DNA from: Brachionus manjavacas
Lineage: Eukaryota; Rotifera; Eurotatoria; Ploima; Brachionidae
Assembly (NCBI GenBank): GCA_019054805.1
Contig: JAHQIY010000004.1
Location: 1,488,001-1,552,000, forward strand
Length of the DNA: 64,000 nucleotides
Reading direction: 5' to 3'
In this document: positions 1 to 11,381 of the stretch, in pieces
How positions within the stretch are numbered: position 1 is the first letter of the stretch
Layout: every line of letters begins with the position of its first letter
Notes under the pieces: model-generated
The model's input: only the letters and a program-made list of their open reading frames with translations
The model's database searches: none
What the model was told of the DNA's origin: nothing
Translations under genes and position numbers: made by a program

Positions 1-345
1 CTTACTCCATTTTTCCTCTCAGGGTCTATCTTTGTATTTTTCTTCAGACATTTGTTCAATTTCGAGGCCATTAATTCGGACAGCGTTGTAGCGAACGAAG
101 TTAAAATATTAGAAATCTCGATCAAAAATTTCTTCTGCGTCATATGTGGGTTCAAATTCGATTATCCATATCTTATTTGATGAGAAGTTGTAAATAGATG
201 TGATTGCGTCATTCTCGACTGGAGTAAGGGTTACATCAAGTGCATCAAAAAGAGCTTTGTGAGTAACTGGTTTGTCCAACTTTTTAAGGGTGAGTTTGAG
301 CGAATTTTTAAAAATCCAGCGACTTTTTGGGGTTGACATTGCCAA
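1..345 (-). pseudogene. LINE ORF1 fragment, internally deleted
   Basis: N-terminal part of the nucleic-acid-binding first ORF of a non-LTR retrotransposon, nearly identical to the start of the ORF at 5726-6412. It opens with MAMSTPKSRWIFKNSLKL and runs 78 codons before an internal deletion replaces about 125 bp with about 20 unrelated bases and brings in a stop. Past the deletion the homologous DNA continues to position 1, where the window cuts it. It is a dead copy. The family is judged from the zinc knuckles that follow in the second copy. Confidence 0.7.
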
Positions 346-784
346 CTCACAAATTAAACATTTTTAAGTCACGTGATGACGCTATAAATTAAGATCAAGA
401 TTGCTAAGCCCAAAGTCGATTTTGCTTTTACAGTGCTTTATTTAAATGCACAACAATATACATTGAAATGCTCTCTTAATTATAATTAAAAAACTCGTTA
501 GTTAATGAATTGTATTGATAAATTGATTAATGATTTCTTAAATAAATAAAAATGATTACAATCTAATCGAACTTTTCGCTTTCAATCCGCATACGATTTT
601 GGTATTTTTAACTCTTGCTTAGTCCTCTAAAGACAGGTATATCTCTCTTATGGAATGATATGTTAAAATAATTAAATTATTACTTATAATAATTAGTTGT
701 TCTCTTAATAGTTTTAATTTTACTACTAATTTTAATGAATTGCATTCTTTAAAATAAATCAAGTATTTAAATGGATCGTAAATC
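346..784. other. Noncoding stretch upstream of ORF1 piece
   Basis: AT-rich and without an ORF. On the minus strand this is the leader of the ORF1 fragment and contains CACGTGATGACG, which also occurs in copy 2. Bases 612-735 are present only in copy 1 and are extremely AT-rich. Confidence 0.5.
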
Positions 785-1168
785 TTGGATTTAAGTGAGA
801 CATTTGAGCAAATTGAAGCTTATACTCCTCCAAACTCTTCAATAAATAGAGAAGTTGAACCGGATGTTGCCTCAAGAAAACGAAAAGCTAAAAGCTGGGT
901 ATTCGATCAAGAGTTTGAAACAAAAGCAATGGCTATTGAGTGGATTAAGGAACAAAGAATATGGTCAGCCATAAAAGATTATAACACAGAATCAGGTCGT
1001 AAATGTAGAGGTCCACAATGTAAAGATGAAATTTGTCTGCAATACTACAACAACAACTTCAGAGTAGCTTTATTTTTAAATGGTAACGAGCACACACATC
1101 ATACATTTTTGGTTTTGCTCCACAAATGCAAAATAATTCGTTCAATTGTACTTTTCATTTTTTTTTAA
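785..1168 (+). pseudogene. FLYWCH/ZSWIM-like zinc-binding ORF of MULE type (copy 1)
   Basis: A 127-codon frame. It has an acidic start, a basic SRKRKAKSW segment, the stretch WVFDQEFETKAMAIEWIKEQ, then a zinc-ligand pattern with two cysteines in KCRGPQCKDEIC and terminal histidines in GNEHTHH. That arrangement resembles the N-terminal FLYWCH/WRKY-type finger ahead of Mutator-like transposases. The frame opens on TTG. An ATG lies at 771 in another frame and stops after seven codons, so the start is damaged. No transposase core follows; beyond 1150 it is T-rich. I read it as a truncated transposon gene. Family assignment is by pattern only. Confidence 0.5.
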
Positions 1169-1298
1169 ATCTTTTCATTTTTCCTTCTTTTCATTCAAAA
1201 TACAATTTTTTTATTAATAAATTTTTAAGTCAAATAAGATAACGTTTCATTTTTTTAAGTGAAATTTTCAATTTTTTATGTAGATATTTTCATTATAA

Positions 1299-2645
1299 AT
1301 GAGAGAAAGGTTTAAATATCTTAAGAAGTACATTAATTACACTATGCAATTAATTAGTTTAGGTGAGCAATTAAATACCTCCCTTAATAAGATTAGATTT
1401 GAAATAGAAAAATTCAAGAGCGAGGATTGGGATACATTTCTTAAGTCACTTGGGCCTAACACAATCTCTTCATGTTCTTTTTGGAAACAAGTCAATTCGT
1501 TTAAATAAAAATTTCTCCAGCAATGTCATCCCCAAACTTGTATAAGTAACGATATGTTCAAAAAACTCCCTGACTCATTTTTTCTGGGTCTAGCAAGTTT
1601 TTTCAACCTCTGTCTAGCTGCATCCTAAATTCCAGAAGCTTGAAAAATCTCTAAAATAACAATAATCCCCAAAAAGAAAGTCAGTTCTGACCCGTCTAAA
1701 TACCGATCAATTAGTGTCACCAAGAAATTCCCTAAAGACAAGAGTCTTATCTGCAAAGAATAGTGTGGTTTAAGGGAGTATCGCCGTACCTCCGACAATT
1801 TGGTATTTTTAACTCAAAAGGTCTCTAAGACTTTAGTAAGAAAGAAAAAAGTATGTTCCCTCTTCTTCGACATCCCTCAGTCTTTTGACAAAGTATGACA
1901 CATGGTTTAATCTACAAACTTAGCAAAATTGGGGCCCCTCTTTACATTCCGGTATGTGTTGTTAAAAATCGAATTTTTTTTGTGAAAATGAATGACTTTG
2001 TCTCGGATTCAGGTTCCATAGATACTGGAATTCCCTAGGGTGCAGTCATTAGTCCTCTACTCTTTAATTTTTTTTTATAATGATATCCCCAAACAGGACC
2101 AAATAAAACGGCAACATTGCTTTCATTATAAAAAACCATCTAAAAAATTTGCAGCTGAGGAGGCTAAAGATGTCTCCAGAAAATGTAGCTACATTTTTCA
2201 CTCTAGGAATCTTCAAAAAAAAAAGCTTAGCCTAAATTTTTTTGGAAAGCAAATATCCTACACTTACTCCCCAGTCTTACTTGGAATATAATTTGACCAA
2301 AGTTTTTGTTTCAACTCCCAGGTTGAGTTCATTCGTTCTAGATGTCATGATCACGTGAACTTAATTAAAATTTTGTCACACAGATCGTGGAAGTTAAGTA
2401 AAAAAGCCTTAATTGGAATCTGTAATGCACTTATGGGTTCCATTATAGACAATAGTTTTTTCATCTTATCCCGTGTCTCCCAGGCAAACATTCAAAAACT
2501 GCAAGTAATTCAAAAAACATGTTTTAAGTGAATCTATTACTTACCATATGACACACCGTCTATTTAACCTTCTGGCCTTCTCGAGGAACAAAAGGTAGAT
2601 AGAATTGAGTCAAGACTCAGAATTCTGCCAGAAAAGTACAAAAAA
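1299..2645 (+). pseudogene. Degenerate CR1/jockey-like LINE reverse transcriptase (copy 1)
   Basis: Conceptual translation in shifting frames gives the usual RT order. An N-terminal segment (MRERFKYLKKYINYT, 1299-1508) is followed by SDPSKYRSISV near 1690, motif A as FFDIPQSFDKV near 1875-1905, motif B' as a broken GIPQGAVISPLLFN near 2028-2065, and a thumb-like ALMGSIIDNSFF stretch near 2430-2465. Motif C (xADD) is not recoverable. Many stops and frameshifts show it is dead. It matches copy 2 at 7240-8585 almost exactly, so the decay came before the duplication. The thumb resembles that of the LINE at 27500-28119. Confidence 0.75.
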
Positions 2646-2789
2646 AAAGTTTGATATATAAAAACATGGCAATGGCGAAAGGAGTTTTATTGCTCATTTA
2701 TTTTAAATATTATATATTTCAATGAACGCCTTGTAGGCGATGTAAAAATTCTTTAATTTTCTAAATTATTATTCAAGTTATTAGTTTGT

Positions 2790-2995
2790 AATGTTTCTAT
2801 TTTCTTGTTTCTGTTTTCTTTTTTCTATTTTTGCGACCGAATCACTCAAGGACTCAAATCACGATCAAGTAGAGCAAGGAGAACAATAGGCAAACAATTT
2901 AAGCCAAAATCGATCCGAACCACTTCAACGATGGACGTCAATATTCGTAACTTCATTTTCGCATTTGCTGGACGTTCAGCAGCATTATGTAAGTA
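2790..2995 (+). other. Short basic ORF, unrecognised (copy 1)
   Basis: An open frame with CDRITQGLKSRSSRARRTIG followed by a segment ending FAFAGRS, then a consensus-like splice donor GTAAGT at about 2989 and a possible acceptor (TTTTTTTATCAG) at about 3064. It lies between two oppositely oriented LINE relics and could be an exon relic or part of the 3' region of either. No family recognised. Copy 2 carries the same frame with a few substitutions. Confidence 0.25.
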
Positions 2996-3017
2996 TTTTT
3001 CCAAATTTAGTTTTATT

Positions 3018-4190
3018 AGTACGATTTAGTTAGGATCTCAAGTATTTGTTTATTTTTTTATCAGCTAAATTTGAGTTAAAGCATTACCTTAATGATTCAA
3101 CAATTCCATCTTTCTCTAATTCCTTTCTCTCTCGATACATTTCTTTTACTTTACTATCACAGAGTTTGCTTAGTTCTTCGCTGTTTCTATTTTCACATGA
3201 AAAGATTCCTTCTAGCCCACTTAAGATTGACTTTTTACTAATTTTTTCTTCGTTTCTTATGGTCTCCTCGATTAATCCATTGATTAGTGTTCTTGTGTAA
3301 GCGTTTGAATTCAGCTTCTTTACAAAGTTCAATTTTCTTTTAAGTAACATCTTGTCAGTAGTTTCCATTTTTAGAGCCGCCATTAATCTCGATGTTCTCG
3401 ATTTTTTACTAAGTTGAAGTATTTTTTTAATCAAGGTTCCCTCTGTAATTTTAAGTTTTCTTATATGACTTGAATTTATCTTTAAAGGTTCGCATCCATA
3501 GGAAAGTATTGGTCTACATAGTGTTTTAAAAAGCACAATTTTTATGCTTGTCTTCATTTGTACATTTGTGATGCAAAGGTTGTTTGTAGTGTTAAAGCTT
3601 CTAATGGTGCTTTTGATTCTTGAATCTACATGATCATTATTATTGTTTTTGGAGTTGACCATTAAACCAGGATATTTTATTTTATTAACTTTTTCTATTC
3701 TTTTTTGATTCATTTTAATATCAATAACTTCGTTCCTTTGTTTTTTGTTGCCAAAGATTATTAATTGTGTTTTATCCGGGTTAAATTTAATTTCATTTTT
3801 TTGCCGAACTCTTCGCATATTTTAAGTCCCTTCTGTAATTTTTCCTTATCTTGACTATGAATTAAAATATCATCTGCGTAAAGTATGATTCCAACCAGTT
3901 GATTGCCAATTTTTAGCCCTAAATTTTCGCTCTCAATTAGTTCTGCTAGATCTTCAATGTAAATAGAAAACAGTTTCGGTGATAATGGGCCTCCTTGCTT
4001 TACTCCAACTGAGGTTTTAAATATGCTGCTTATTTCATTTTGATTTGTAACATAAGCTAAGGAATTGTCATAGTAATTTTTTAGACTTCTCCAAATTAAT
4101 GGGTTCAGTTTTCCGGTAATTTTGTTAAATAAAATCGTTCTATTTACCTTATCGAATGCTTTGCTTGCATATATCGTACATGCTTACATG
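3018..4190 (-). pseudogene. Minus-strand LINE reverse transcriptase, motif A to C-terminus (copy 1)
   Basis: On the minus strand the reading begins abruptly at motif A (SKAFDKVNR, 4141-4170). It continues through GVKQGGPLSPKLFSI (about 3960-4010, motif B') and YADDILIHSQ (YADD at 3869-3880, the catalytic motif C), then shifts frame within a run of seven A near 3805 into a 244-codon C-terminal frame that ends early at 3084. The fingers and the endonuclease are absent, so the copy is 5'-truncated right at motif A. The shared frameshift shows the element was dead before the block duplicated. Copy 1 has an extra early stop relative to copy 2. Confidence 0.82.
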
Positions 4191-5725
4191 AAAAATAATA
4201 AAGATTTATACGTGGCCGTTGTCAATTGTTTATTTGAAAGGAGATGGCAATTTTATCGATGCATAGAAAATAGAAATTAGATTAATTTTAAAATTTTTTT
4301 CTAGTATTTTTATCAAAAAATATTTTATTAATAATTTCAAATTTTTAGTTTAAAATAACATAAATTTAATAGAAAATTATTGTGACAATCAGTAATTTAT
4401 TTTAACGCATTTTTAAACAGTAGTAAATTTGACCTAAAAAGCAAAGGGTTCTTCGGATCCTTTTTGTCTATAGCATCTAAAAAAAATGGGCCTTTGGACG
4501 CTAAAGCACTAAAAGATTGAAATGAGGAAAATATTATGATTTAAATTTAAAATGAAAAATTATGATAAAAATTTTATTAGAAAAAAGATTAAAAATTATT
4601 ATGTAATCTAAATAAAATTTAAAAAATTAAAGAAGTAATTTAATTAAAAATATTCTGTCTGGCAAATTATAATTTTCTTTGCACTTTCAATTTCGAGCTT
4701 TTTATCATTTTCATCTCGTTATAGATAGCTTTGTTTTTTTCCTGAATTTTAAAGCTTACTTTTGTAGTCAATTTTTTTCCAAACTGAAAGCTTGGTTTTA
4801 GTTGACAACGAACCAAAGTCACCATTCAAACAAGGCTATAAACCGATCAATATCTAAATGAATCGATGTTATGCATTGTTTGATAAAATGGTGGCTTTTG
4901 GTACTACCATTCCAAACTCATTGCCGCTGGAAGACGGATTGCTGAGCCGCTGCTGGAATGGATTCTTAAAAGCCGAGTTTTTCTCAATTTAGAAAAATCG
5001 AGAAACTACGAAGTAAGCTTGTTCAATCAGTAAAAAATATTGCTGATCTATCCCGAGAATCTCCTTCAATTCGACATTTTAATTCTCAATCGAAATGTGT
5101 TGTTCGATTGATATTAAAATGACTCCGTAGATGCTTTTTTTTAAAAAAAGTCTTTCTTTTTATACCATAAAGCATTTCAAATGATTGTGAAATTGCTCTT
5201 ATTTGGAATCTTTTCATTGGAAAGTAAGCGATAATTATTTAGCATTTCCAAGATTTTTATGTCTAAAAATAAATTTATAATTAACCTGTAACTAGAGGAG
5301 ACAAAACGCAAAAACATTTTAGAATAGTTTTAAATTTTCATATCATTATTATTTTTAAAATTTTTTGCGAAATTGTGAATTTTAAAAATTCATTTTTAAT
5401 ATTTTTTATTAGCTATTTTTATTATTTATTTTTTTATTATTTATGTAATATCCTCAAATCACCAGATTTTAACAGATTGGGAAAATAAAGTTTTATAGAT
5501 CAAAGATTTATATCACCTAGATTAATTATATTAGGATATAACAATTTATGGGTCTGACCGGTTATGTGACCAGCTGGTCATCTAAAATTTTACCAAGCCA
5601 TGACCAACCTATTAAGTTACTAACAATGGTTACTTATTATGCAACCCTTATTCCTTAAATTGGTTTGTATTTGTCTCGTCTTGTTCTATTTCAAGTTCAA
5701 TTAAGTCTATTTTCATTTTCTCTAA
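4191..5725. other. AT-rich spacer
   Basis: No gene supported. A GC-richer island at 4790-4990 holds a 44-codon ATG frame (4858-4992, plus strand) with QPLEDGLLSR-like composition, present in both copies but not recognised. Bases 5373-5725 are outside the direct repeat and contain GACCGGTTATGTGACCAG, which is similar in style to the GGTCAC-rich element at 15356-15980. Confidence 0.4.
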
Positions 5726-6412
5726 TTACTTAAGTTTTTCTGCAATTGAGCATTTTTTGGTCAAATGTCCTTTTAGGTGACAGCTTTCACATGTTGAATC
5801 TTTAACTGGGCATTTGGCTATGTTGTGCCTTTCATCGCCACAAAACTAGCATTTTTGTTTCCAGCCGACTATTGAGACCACACATTTTAGGCCACACATG
5901 ATTGTTGGGCCAGACAGGCTCCGAATTAAATTATATACTTCCTTAGGGTACGAAATTTTTACCCTTCTTACTCCATTTTTCCTCTCAGGTCTATCTTTGT
6001 ATTTTTCTTCAGACATTTGTTCAATTTCGAGGCCATTAATTCGGACAGCGTTGTAGAAATTTTTAATCAGGTGGTTATCAAAGTCATTTGGAAGGAAGTG
6101 AAACCGAAAGGTACAAAAATTTCTAGGATCCGGAAATTTATTCGCATCTTCAAGCTTAAATTTGGTTCCATTGATGTTAATTTCTCGATCAAAAATTTCT
6201 TCTGCGTCATATGTGGGTTCAAATTCGATTATCCATATCTTATTTGATGAAAAGTTGTAAATAGATGTGATTGCGTCATTCTCGACTGGAGTAAGGGTTA
6301 CATCAAGTGCACCAAAAAGAGCTTTGTGAGTAACTGGTTTGTCCAACTTTTTAAGGGTGAGTTTGAGCGAATTTTTAAAAATCCAGCGACTTTTTGGGGT
6401 TGACATTGCCAA
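5726..6412 (-). pseudogene. LINE ORF1 with two CCHC zinc knuckles, one broken by a stop
   Basis: The frame opens MAMSTPKSRWIFKNSLKL and runs 188 codons to a TAG at 5846-5848. The stop lies inside the first of two C-x2-C-x4-H-x4-C knuckles: the C before the TAG, then FCGDERHNIAKC, and CESCHLKGHLTKKC for the second. After the TAG the same frame continues to a TAA at 5726-5728. The middle region looks like the RRM-type ORF1 of non-LTR elements. These proteins bind element RNA and chaperone reverse transcription. No endonuclease or RT follows directly, so this is an isolated 5' piece. The start is the first ATG, in the context GGCAATGTC. Confidence 0.72.
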
Positions 6413-6727
6413 CTCACATTAAACATTTTTAAGTCACGTGATGACGCTATAAACTAAGATCAAGATTGCTAAGCCCAAAGTCGATTTTGCTTTTACAGTG
6501 CTTTATTTAAATGCACAACAATATACATTGAAATGCTCTCTTAATTTTAAATAAAAAACTCCATAGTTAATGAATTGTATTGATAAATTGATTAATGATT
6601 TCTTAAATAAATAAATATGATTACAATCTAATCGAACTTTTCGCTTTCAATCCGCATACGATTTTGGAATTTTAACTTTGAATTGCATTCTTTAAAATAA
6701 ATCAAGTATTTAAATGGATCGTAAATC
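6413..6727. other. Noncoding leader region (copy 2)
   Basis: Counterpart of 346-784 without the 125 bp present only in copy 1. AT-rich, with the shared CACGTGATGACG string and no ORF. Confidence 0.4.
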
Positions 6728-7183
6728 TTGGATTTAAGTGAGACATTTGAGCAAATTGAAGCTTATACTCCTCCAAACTCTTCAATAAATAGAGAAGTTG
6801 AACCGGATGTTGCCTCAAGAAAACGAAAAGCTAAAAGCTGGGTATTCGATCAAGAGTTTGAAACAAAAGCAATGGCTATTGAGTGGATTAAGGAACAAAG
6901 AATATGGTCAGCCATAAAAGATTATAACACAGAATCAGGTCGTAAATGTAGAGGTCCACAATGTAAAGATGAAATTTGTCTGCAATACTACAACAACAAC
7001 TTCAGAGTAGCTTTATTTTTAAATGGTAACGAGCACACACATCATACATTTTTGGTTCTGCTCCACAAATGCAAAATAATTCGTTCAATTGTACTTTTCA
7101 TTTTTTTAAATCTTTTCATTTTTCCTTCTTTTCATTCAAAATACAATTTTTTTATTAATAAATTTTTAAGTCAAATAAGATAA
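6728..7183 (+). pseudogene. FLYWCH/ZSWIM-like zinc-binding ORF (copy 2)
   Basis: Same frame as 785-1168 through the cysteine/histidine cluster. A three-base shortening of a T run at about 7100 lets this copy stay open for 24 more low-complexity codons. It also opens on TTG with an out-of-frame ATG at 6714. No transposase catalytic core or SWIM finger follows. Same interpretation as copy 1. Confidence 0.5.
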
Positions 7184-7239
7184 CGTTTCATTTTTTTAAG
7201 TGAAATTTTCAATTTTTTATGTAGACATTTTCATTATAA

Positions 7240-8585
7240 ATGAGAGAAAGGTTTAAATATCTTAAGAAGTACATTAATTACACTTCGCAATTAATTAGTT
7301 TAGGTGAGCAATTAAATACCTCCCTTAATAAGATTAGATTTGAAATAGAAAAATTCAAGAGCGAGAATTGGGATACATTTCTTAAGTCACTTGGGCCTAA
7401 CACAATCTCTTCATGTTCTTTTTGGAAACAAGTCAATTCGTTTTAATAAAAATTTCTCCAGCAATGTCATCCCCAAACTTGTATAAGTAACGATATGTTC
7501 AAAAAACTCCCTGACTCGTTTTTTCTGGGTCTAGCAAGTTTTTTCAACCTCTGTCTAGCTGCATCCTAAATTCCAGAAGCTTGAAAAATCTCTAAAATAA
7601 CAATAATCCCCAAAAAGAAAGTCAGTTCTGACCCGTCTAAATACCGATCAATTAGTGTCACCAAGAAATTCCCTAAAGACAAGAGTCTTATCTGCAAAGA
7701 ATAGTGTGGTTTAAGGGAGTATCGCCGTACCTCCGACAATTTGGTATTTTTAACTCAAAAGGTCTCTAAGACTTTAGTAAGAAAGAAAAAAGTATGTTCC
7801 CTCTTCTTCGACATCCCTCAGTCTTTTGACAAAGTATGACACATGGTTTAATCTACAAACTTAGCAAAATTGGGGCCCCTCTTTACATTCCGGTATGTGT
7901 TGTTAAAAATCGAATTTTTTTTGTGAAAATGAATGACTTTGTCTCGGATTCAGGTTCCATAGATACTGGAATTCCCTAGGGTGCAGTCATTAGTCCTCTA
8001 CTCTTTAATTTTTTTTTATAATGATATCCCCAAACAGGACCAAATAAAACGGCAACATTGCTTTCATTATAAAAAACCATCTAAAAAATTTGCAGCTGAG
8101 GAGGCTAAAGATGTCTCCAGAAAATGTAGCTACATTTTTCACTCTAGGAATCTTCAAAAAAAAAAGCTTAGCCTAAATTTTTTTGGAAAGCAAATATCCT
8201 ACACTTACTCCCCAGTCTTACTTGGAATATAATTTGACCAAAGTTTTTGTTTCAACTCCCAGGTTGAGTTCATTCGTTCTAGATGTCATGATCACGTGAA
8301 CTTAATTAAAATTTTGTCACACAGATCGTGGAAGTTAAGTAAAAAGCCTTAATTGGAATCTGTAATGCACTTATGGGTTCCATTATAGACAATAGTTTTT
8401 TCATCTTATCCCGTGTCTCCCAGGCAAACATTCAAAAACTGCAAGTAATTCAAAAAACATGTTTTAAGTGAATCTATTACTTACCATATGACACACCGTC
8501 TATTTAACCTTCTGGCCTTCTCGAGGAACAAAAGGTAGATAGAATTGAGTCAAGACTCAGAATTCTGCCAGAAAAGTACAAAAAA
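7240..8585 (+). pseudogene. Degenerate CR1/jockey-like LINE reverse transcriptase (copy 2)
   Basis: Matches 1299-2645 with only a handful of substitutions and one-base A-run changes. It shows the same motif A (near 7815-7845) and motif B' remnants (near 7969-8005), with identical stops and frameshifts. That identity shows the inactivating changes are ancestral to the duplication. Confidence 0.75.
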
Positions 8586-8729
8586 AAAGTTTGATATATA
8601 AAAACATGGCAATGGCGAAAGGAGTTTTATTGCTCATTTATTTTAAATATTATATATTTCAATGAACGCCTTGTAGGCGATGTAAAAATTCTTTAATTTT
8701 CTAAATTATTATTCAAGTTATTAGTTTGT

Positions 8730-8935
8730 AATGTTTCTATTTTCTTGTTTCTGTTTTCTTTTTTCTATTTTTGCGACCGAATCACTCAAGGACTCAAATC
8801 ACGATCAAGTCGAGCAAGGAGAACAATAGGCAAACAATTTAAGCCAAAATCGATCCGAACCACTTCAACGATGGACGTCAATATTCGTAACTTCATCTTC
8901 GCATTTGCTGGACGTTCAAAAGCATTATGTAAGTA
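8730..8935 (+). other. Short basic ORF, unrecognised (copy 2)
   Basis: Counterpart of 2790-2995. It differs at several codons, including AGRSKAL in place of AGRSAAL, and keeps the GTAAGT string near 8930. It lies at the edge of the locally diverged patch. Function not recognised. Confidence 0.25.
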
Positions 8936-8955
8936 TTTTTCCAGATTTAGTTTTA

Positions 8956-10130
8956 TTAGTACGATTTAGTCAGGAGCTCAAGTATTTGTTTGTTTTTTTT
9001 ATTAGCTAAATTTGAATTTAAGCAGAATCTTAAGGATTCAATAATTCCATCTTTCTCTAACTCCTTTCTCTCTCGACACATTTCTTTTACTTTACTATCG
9101 GAGAATTTGCTTAGTTCTTCGCTGTTTCTATTTTCACATGAAAAGATTCCTTCTAGCCCACTTAAGATTGACTTTTTACTAATTTTTTCTTCGTTTCTTA
9201 TGGTCTCCTCGATTAATCCATTGATTAGTGTTCTTGTGTAAGCGTTTGAATTCAGCTTCTTTACAAAGTTCAATTTTCTTTTAAGTAACATCTTGTCAGT
9301 AGTTTCCATTTTTAGAGCCGCCATTAATCTCGATGTTCTCGATTTTTTACTAAGTTGAAGTATTTTTTTAATCAAGGTTCCCTCTGTAATTTTAAGTTTT
9401 CTTATATGACTTGAATTTATCTTTAAAGGTTCGCATCCATAGGAAAGTATTGGTCTACATAGTGTTTTAAAAAGCACAATTTTTATGCTTGTCTTCATTT
9501 GTACATTTGTGATGCAAAGGTTGTTTGTAGTGTTAAAGCTTCTAATGGTGCTTTTGATTCTTGAATCTACATGATCATTATTATTGTTTTTGGAGTTGAC
9601 CATTAAACCAGGATATTTTATTTTATTAACTTTTTCTATTCTTTTTTGATTCATTTTAATATCAATAACTTCGTTCCTTTGTTTTTTGTTGCCAAAGATT
9701 ATTAATTGTGTTTTATCCGGGTTAAATTTAATTTCATTTTTTTGCCGAACTCTTCGCATATTTTAAGTGCCTTCTGTAATTTTTCCTTATCTTGACTATG
9801 AATTAAAATATCATCTGCGTAAAGTATGATTCCAACCAGTTGATTGCCAATTTTTAGCCCTAAATTTTCGCTCTCAATTAGTTCTGCTAGATCTTCAATG
9901 TAAATAGAAAACAGTTTCGGTGATAATGGGCCTCCTTGCTTTACTCCAACTGAGGTTTTAAATATGCTGCTTATTTCATTTTGATTTGTAACATAAGCTA
10001 AGGAATTGTCATAGTAATTTTTTAGACTTCTCCAAATTAATGGGTTCAGTTTTCCGGTAATTTTGTTAAATAAAATCGTTCTATTTACCTTATCGAATGC
10101 TTTGCTTGCATATATCGTACATGCTTACAT
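8956..10130 (-). pseudogene. Minus-strand LINE reverse transcriptase, motif A to C-terminus (copy 2)
   Basis: Same architecture as 3018-4190: motif A near 10081-10110, B' near 9900-9950, YADD at 9810-9821, and the same frameshift in the A run near 9745. The C-terminal frame here is 267 codons and ends ...LELLTKSY, 23 codons beyond the premature stop of copy 1. The end is therefore closer to the original. Fingers and endonuclease are absent. Confidence 0.82.
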
Positions 10131-11262
10131 GAAAAATAATAAAGATTTATACGTGGCCGTTGTCAATTGTTTATTTGAAAGGAGATGGCAATTTTATCGA
10201 TGCATAGAAAATAGAAATTAGATTAATTTTAAAATTTTTTTCTAGTATTTTTATCAAAAAATATTTTATTAATAATTTCAAATTTTTAGTTTAAAATAAC
10301 ATAAATTTAATAGAAAATTATTGTGACAATCAGTAATTTATTTTAACGCATTTTTAAACAGTAGTAAATTTGACCTAAAAAGCAAAGGGTTCTTCGGATC
10401 CTTTTTGTCTATAGCATCTAAAAAAATGGGCCTTTGGACGCTAAAGCACTAAAAGATTGAAATGAGGAAAATATTATTCTTTAAATTTAAAATGAAAAAT
10501 TATGATAAAAATTTTATTAGAAAAAAGATTAAAAATTATTATGTAATCTAAATAAAATTTAAAAAATTAAAGAAGTAATTTAATTAAAAATATTCTGTCT
10601 GGCAAATTATAATTTTCTTTGCACTTTCAATTTCGAGCTTTTTATCATTTTCATCTCGTTATAGATAGCTTTGTTTTTTTCCTGAATTTTAAAGCTTACT
10701 TTTTGTAGTCAATTTTTTTCCAAACTGAAAGCTTGGTTTTAGTTGACAACGAACCAAAGTCACCATTCAAACAAGGCTATAAACCGATCAATATCTAAAT
10801 GAATCGATGTTATGCATTGTTTGATAAAATGGTGGCTTTTGGTACTACCATTCCAAACTCATTGCCGCTGGAAGACGGATTGCTGAGCCGCTGCTGGAAT
10901 GGATTCTTAAAAGCCGAGTTTTTCTCAATTTAGAAAAATCGAGAAACTACGAAGTAAGCTTGTTCAATCAGTAAAAAATATTGCTGATCTATCCCGAGAA
11001 TCTCCTTCCAATTCGACATTTTAATTCTCAATCGAAATGTGTTGTTCGATTGATATTAAAATGACTCCGTAGATGCTTTTTTTTAAAAAAGTCTTTCTTT
11101 TTATACCATAAAGCATTTCAAATGATTGTGAAATTGCTCTTATTTGGAATCTTTTCATTGGAAAGTAAGCGATAATTATTTAGCATTTCCAAGATTTTTA
11201 TGTCTAAAAATAAATTTATAATTAACCTGTAACTAGAGGAGACAAAACGCAAAAACATTTTA

Positions 11263-11381
11263 GAATAGTTTTAAATTTTCATATCATTATTATTTTTAAA
11301 ATTTTTTTGCGAGGTATGTGAATTAACTGACACACTCGATTTGCGTACCATCGAAAATTAAAATTTAACTTGTTGCTTTTT
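11263..11381. repeat. 119-bp direct repeat, unit 1
   Basis: Matches 11857-11975 without visible mismatch. It starts GAATAGTTTTAAATTTTC, passes through GCGAGGTATGTGAATTAACT and ACACTCGATTTGCGTACC, and ends TTGTTGCTTTTT. Its first 50 bp coincide with the right end of the 5.4-kb direct repeat. The rest is absent from the corresponding end of copy 1. Confidence 0.9.

Larger units (their letters stand above)
1..5372. repeat. Large direct repeat, copy 1
   Basis: This block is repeated almost base for base at 5967-11313 with an offset near 5,941. Both copies carry, in the same order, a minus-strand LINE ORF1 piece, a plus-strand FLYWCH-like ORF, a plus-strand LINE RT relic, a minus-strand LINE RT relic and about 1.2 kb of AT-rich DNA. 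Copy 1 differs by about 125 bp of extra sequence at 612-735, loss of about 125 bp inside the ORF1 piece near 92-114, and single-base homopolymer changes. Its left edge may lie outside the window. Its right edge falls just after a TTTTTTGCGA string near 5370. Confidence 0.95.
5967..11313. repeat. Large direct repeat, copy 2
   Basis: Second copy of the block at 1-5372. The copies are not strictly adjacent: 5373-5966 is present once. Long stretches show almost no differences, but 8910-9120 differs markedly from 2970-3180. Copy 2 retains a longer ORF1 and a longer RT C-terminus than copy 1. Its right end is also the left half of a 119-bp repeat (11263-11381, 11857-11975). A recent segmental duplication is the simplest reading. 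An uncollapsed haplotype join in the assembly cannot be excluded from sequence alone. Confidence 0.93.

Noticed and set aside
1-6412. A single full-length minus-strand LINE from the ORF1 at 6412 to the RT at 3018
   Set aside because: Endonuclease and RT fingers are absent and 1.5 kb of noncoding DNA intervenes; ORF1 and RT could be unrelated fragments.
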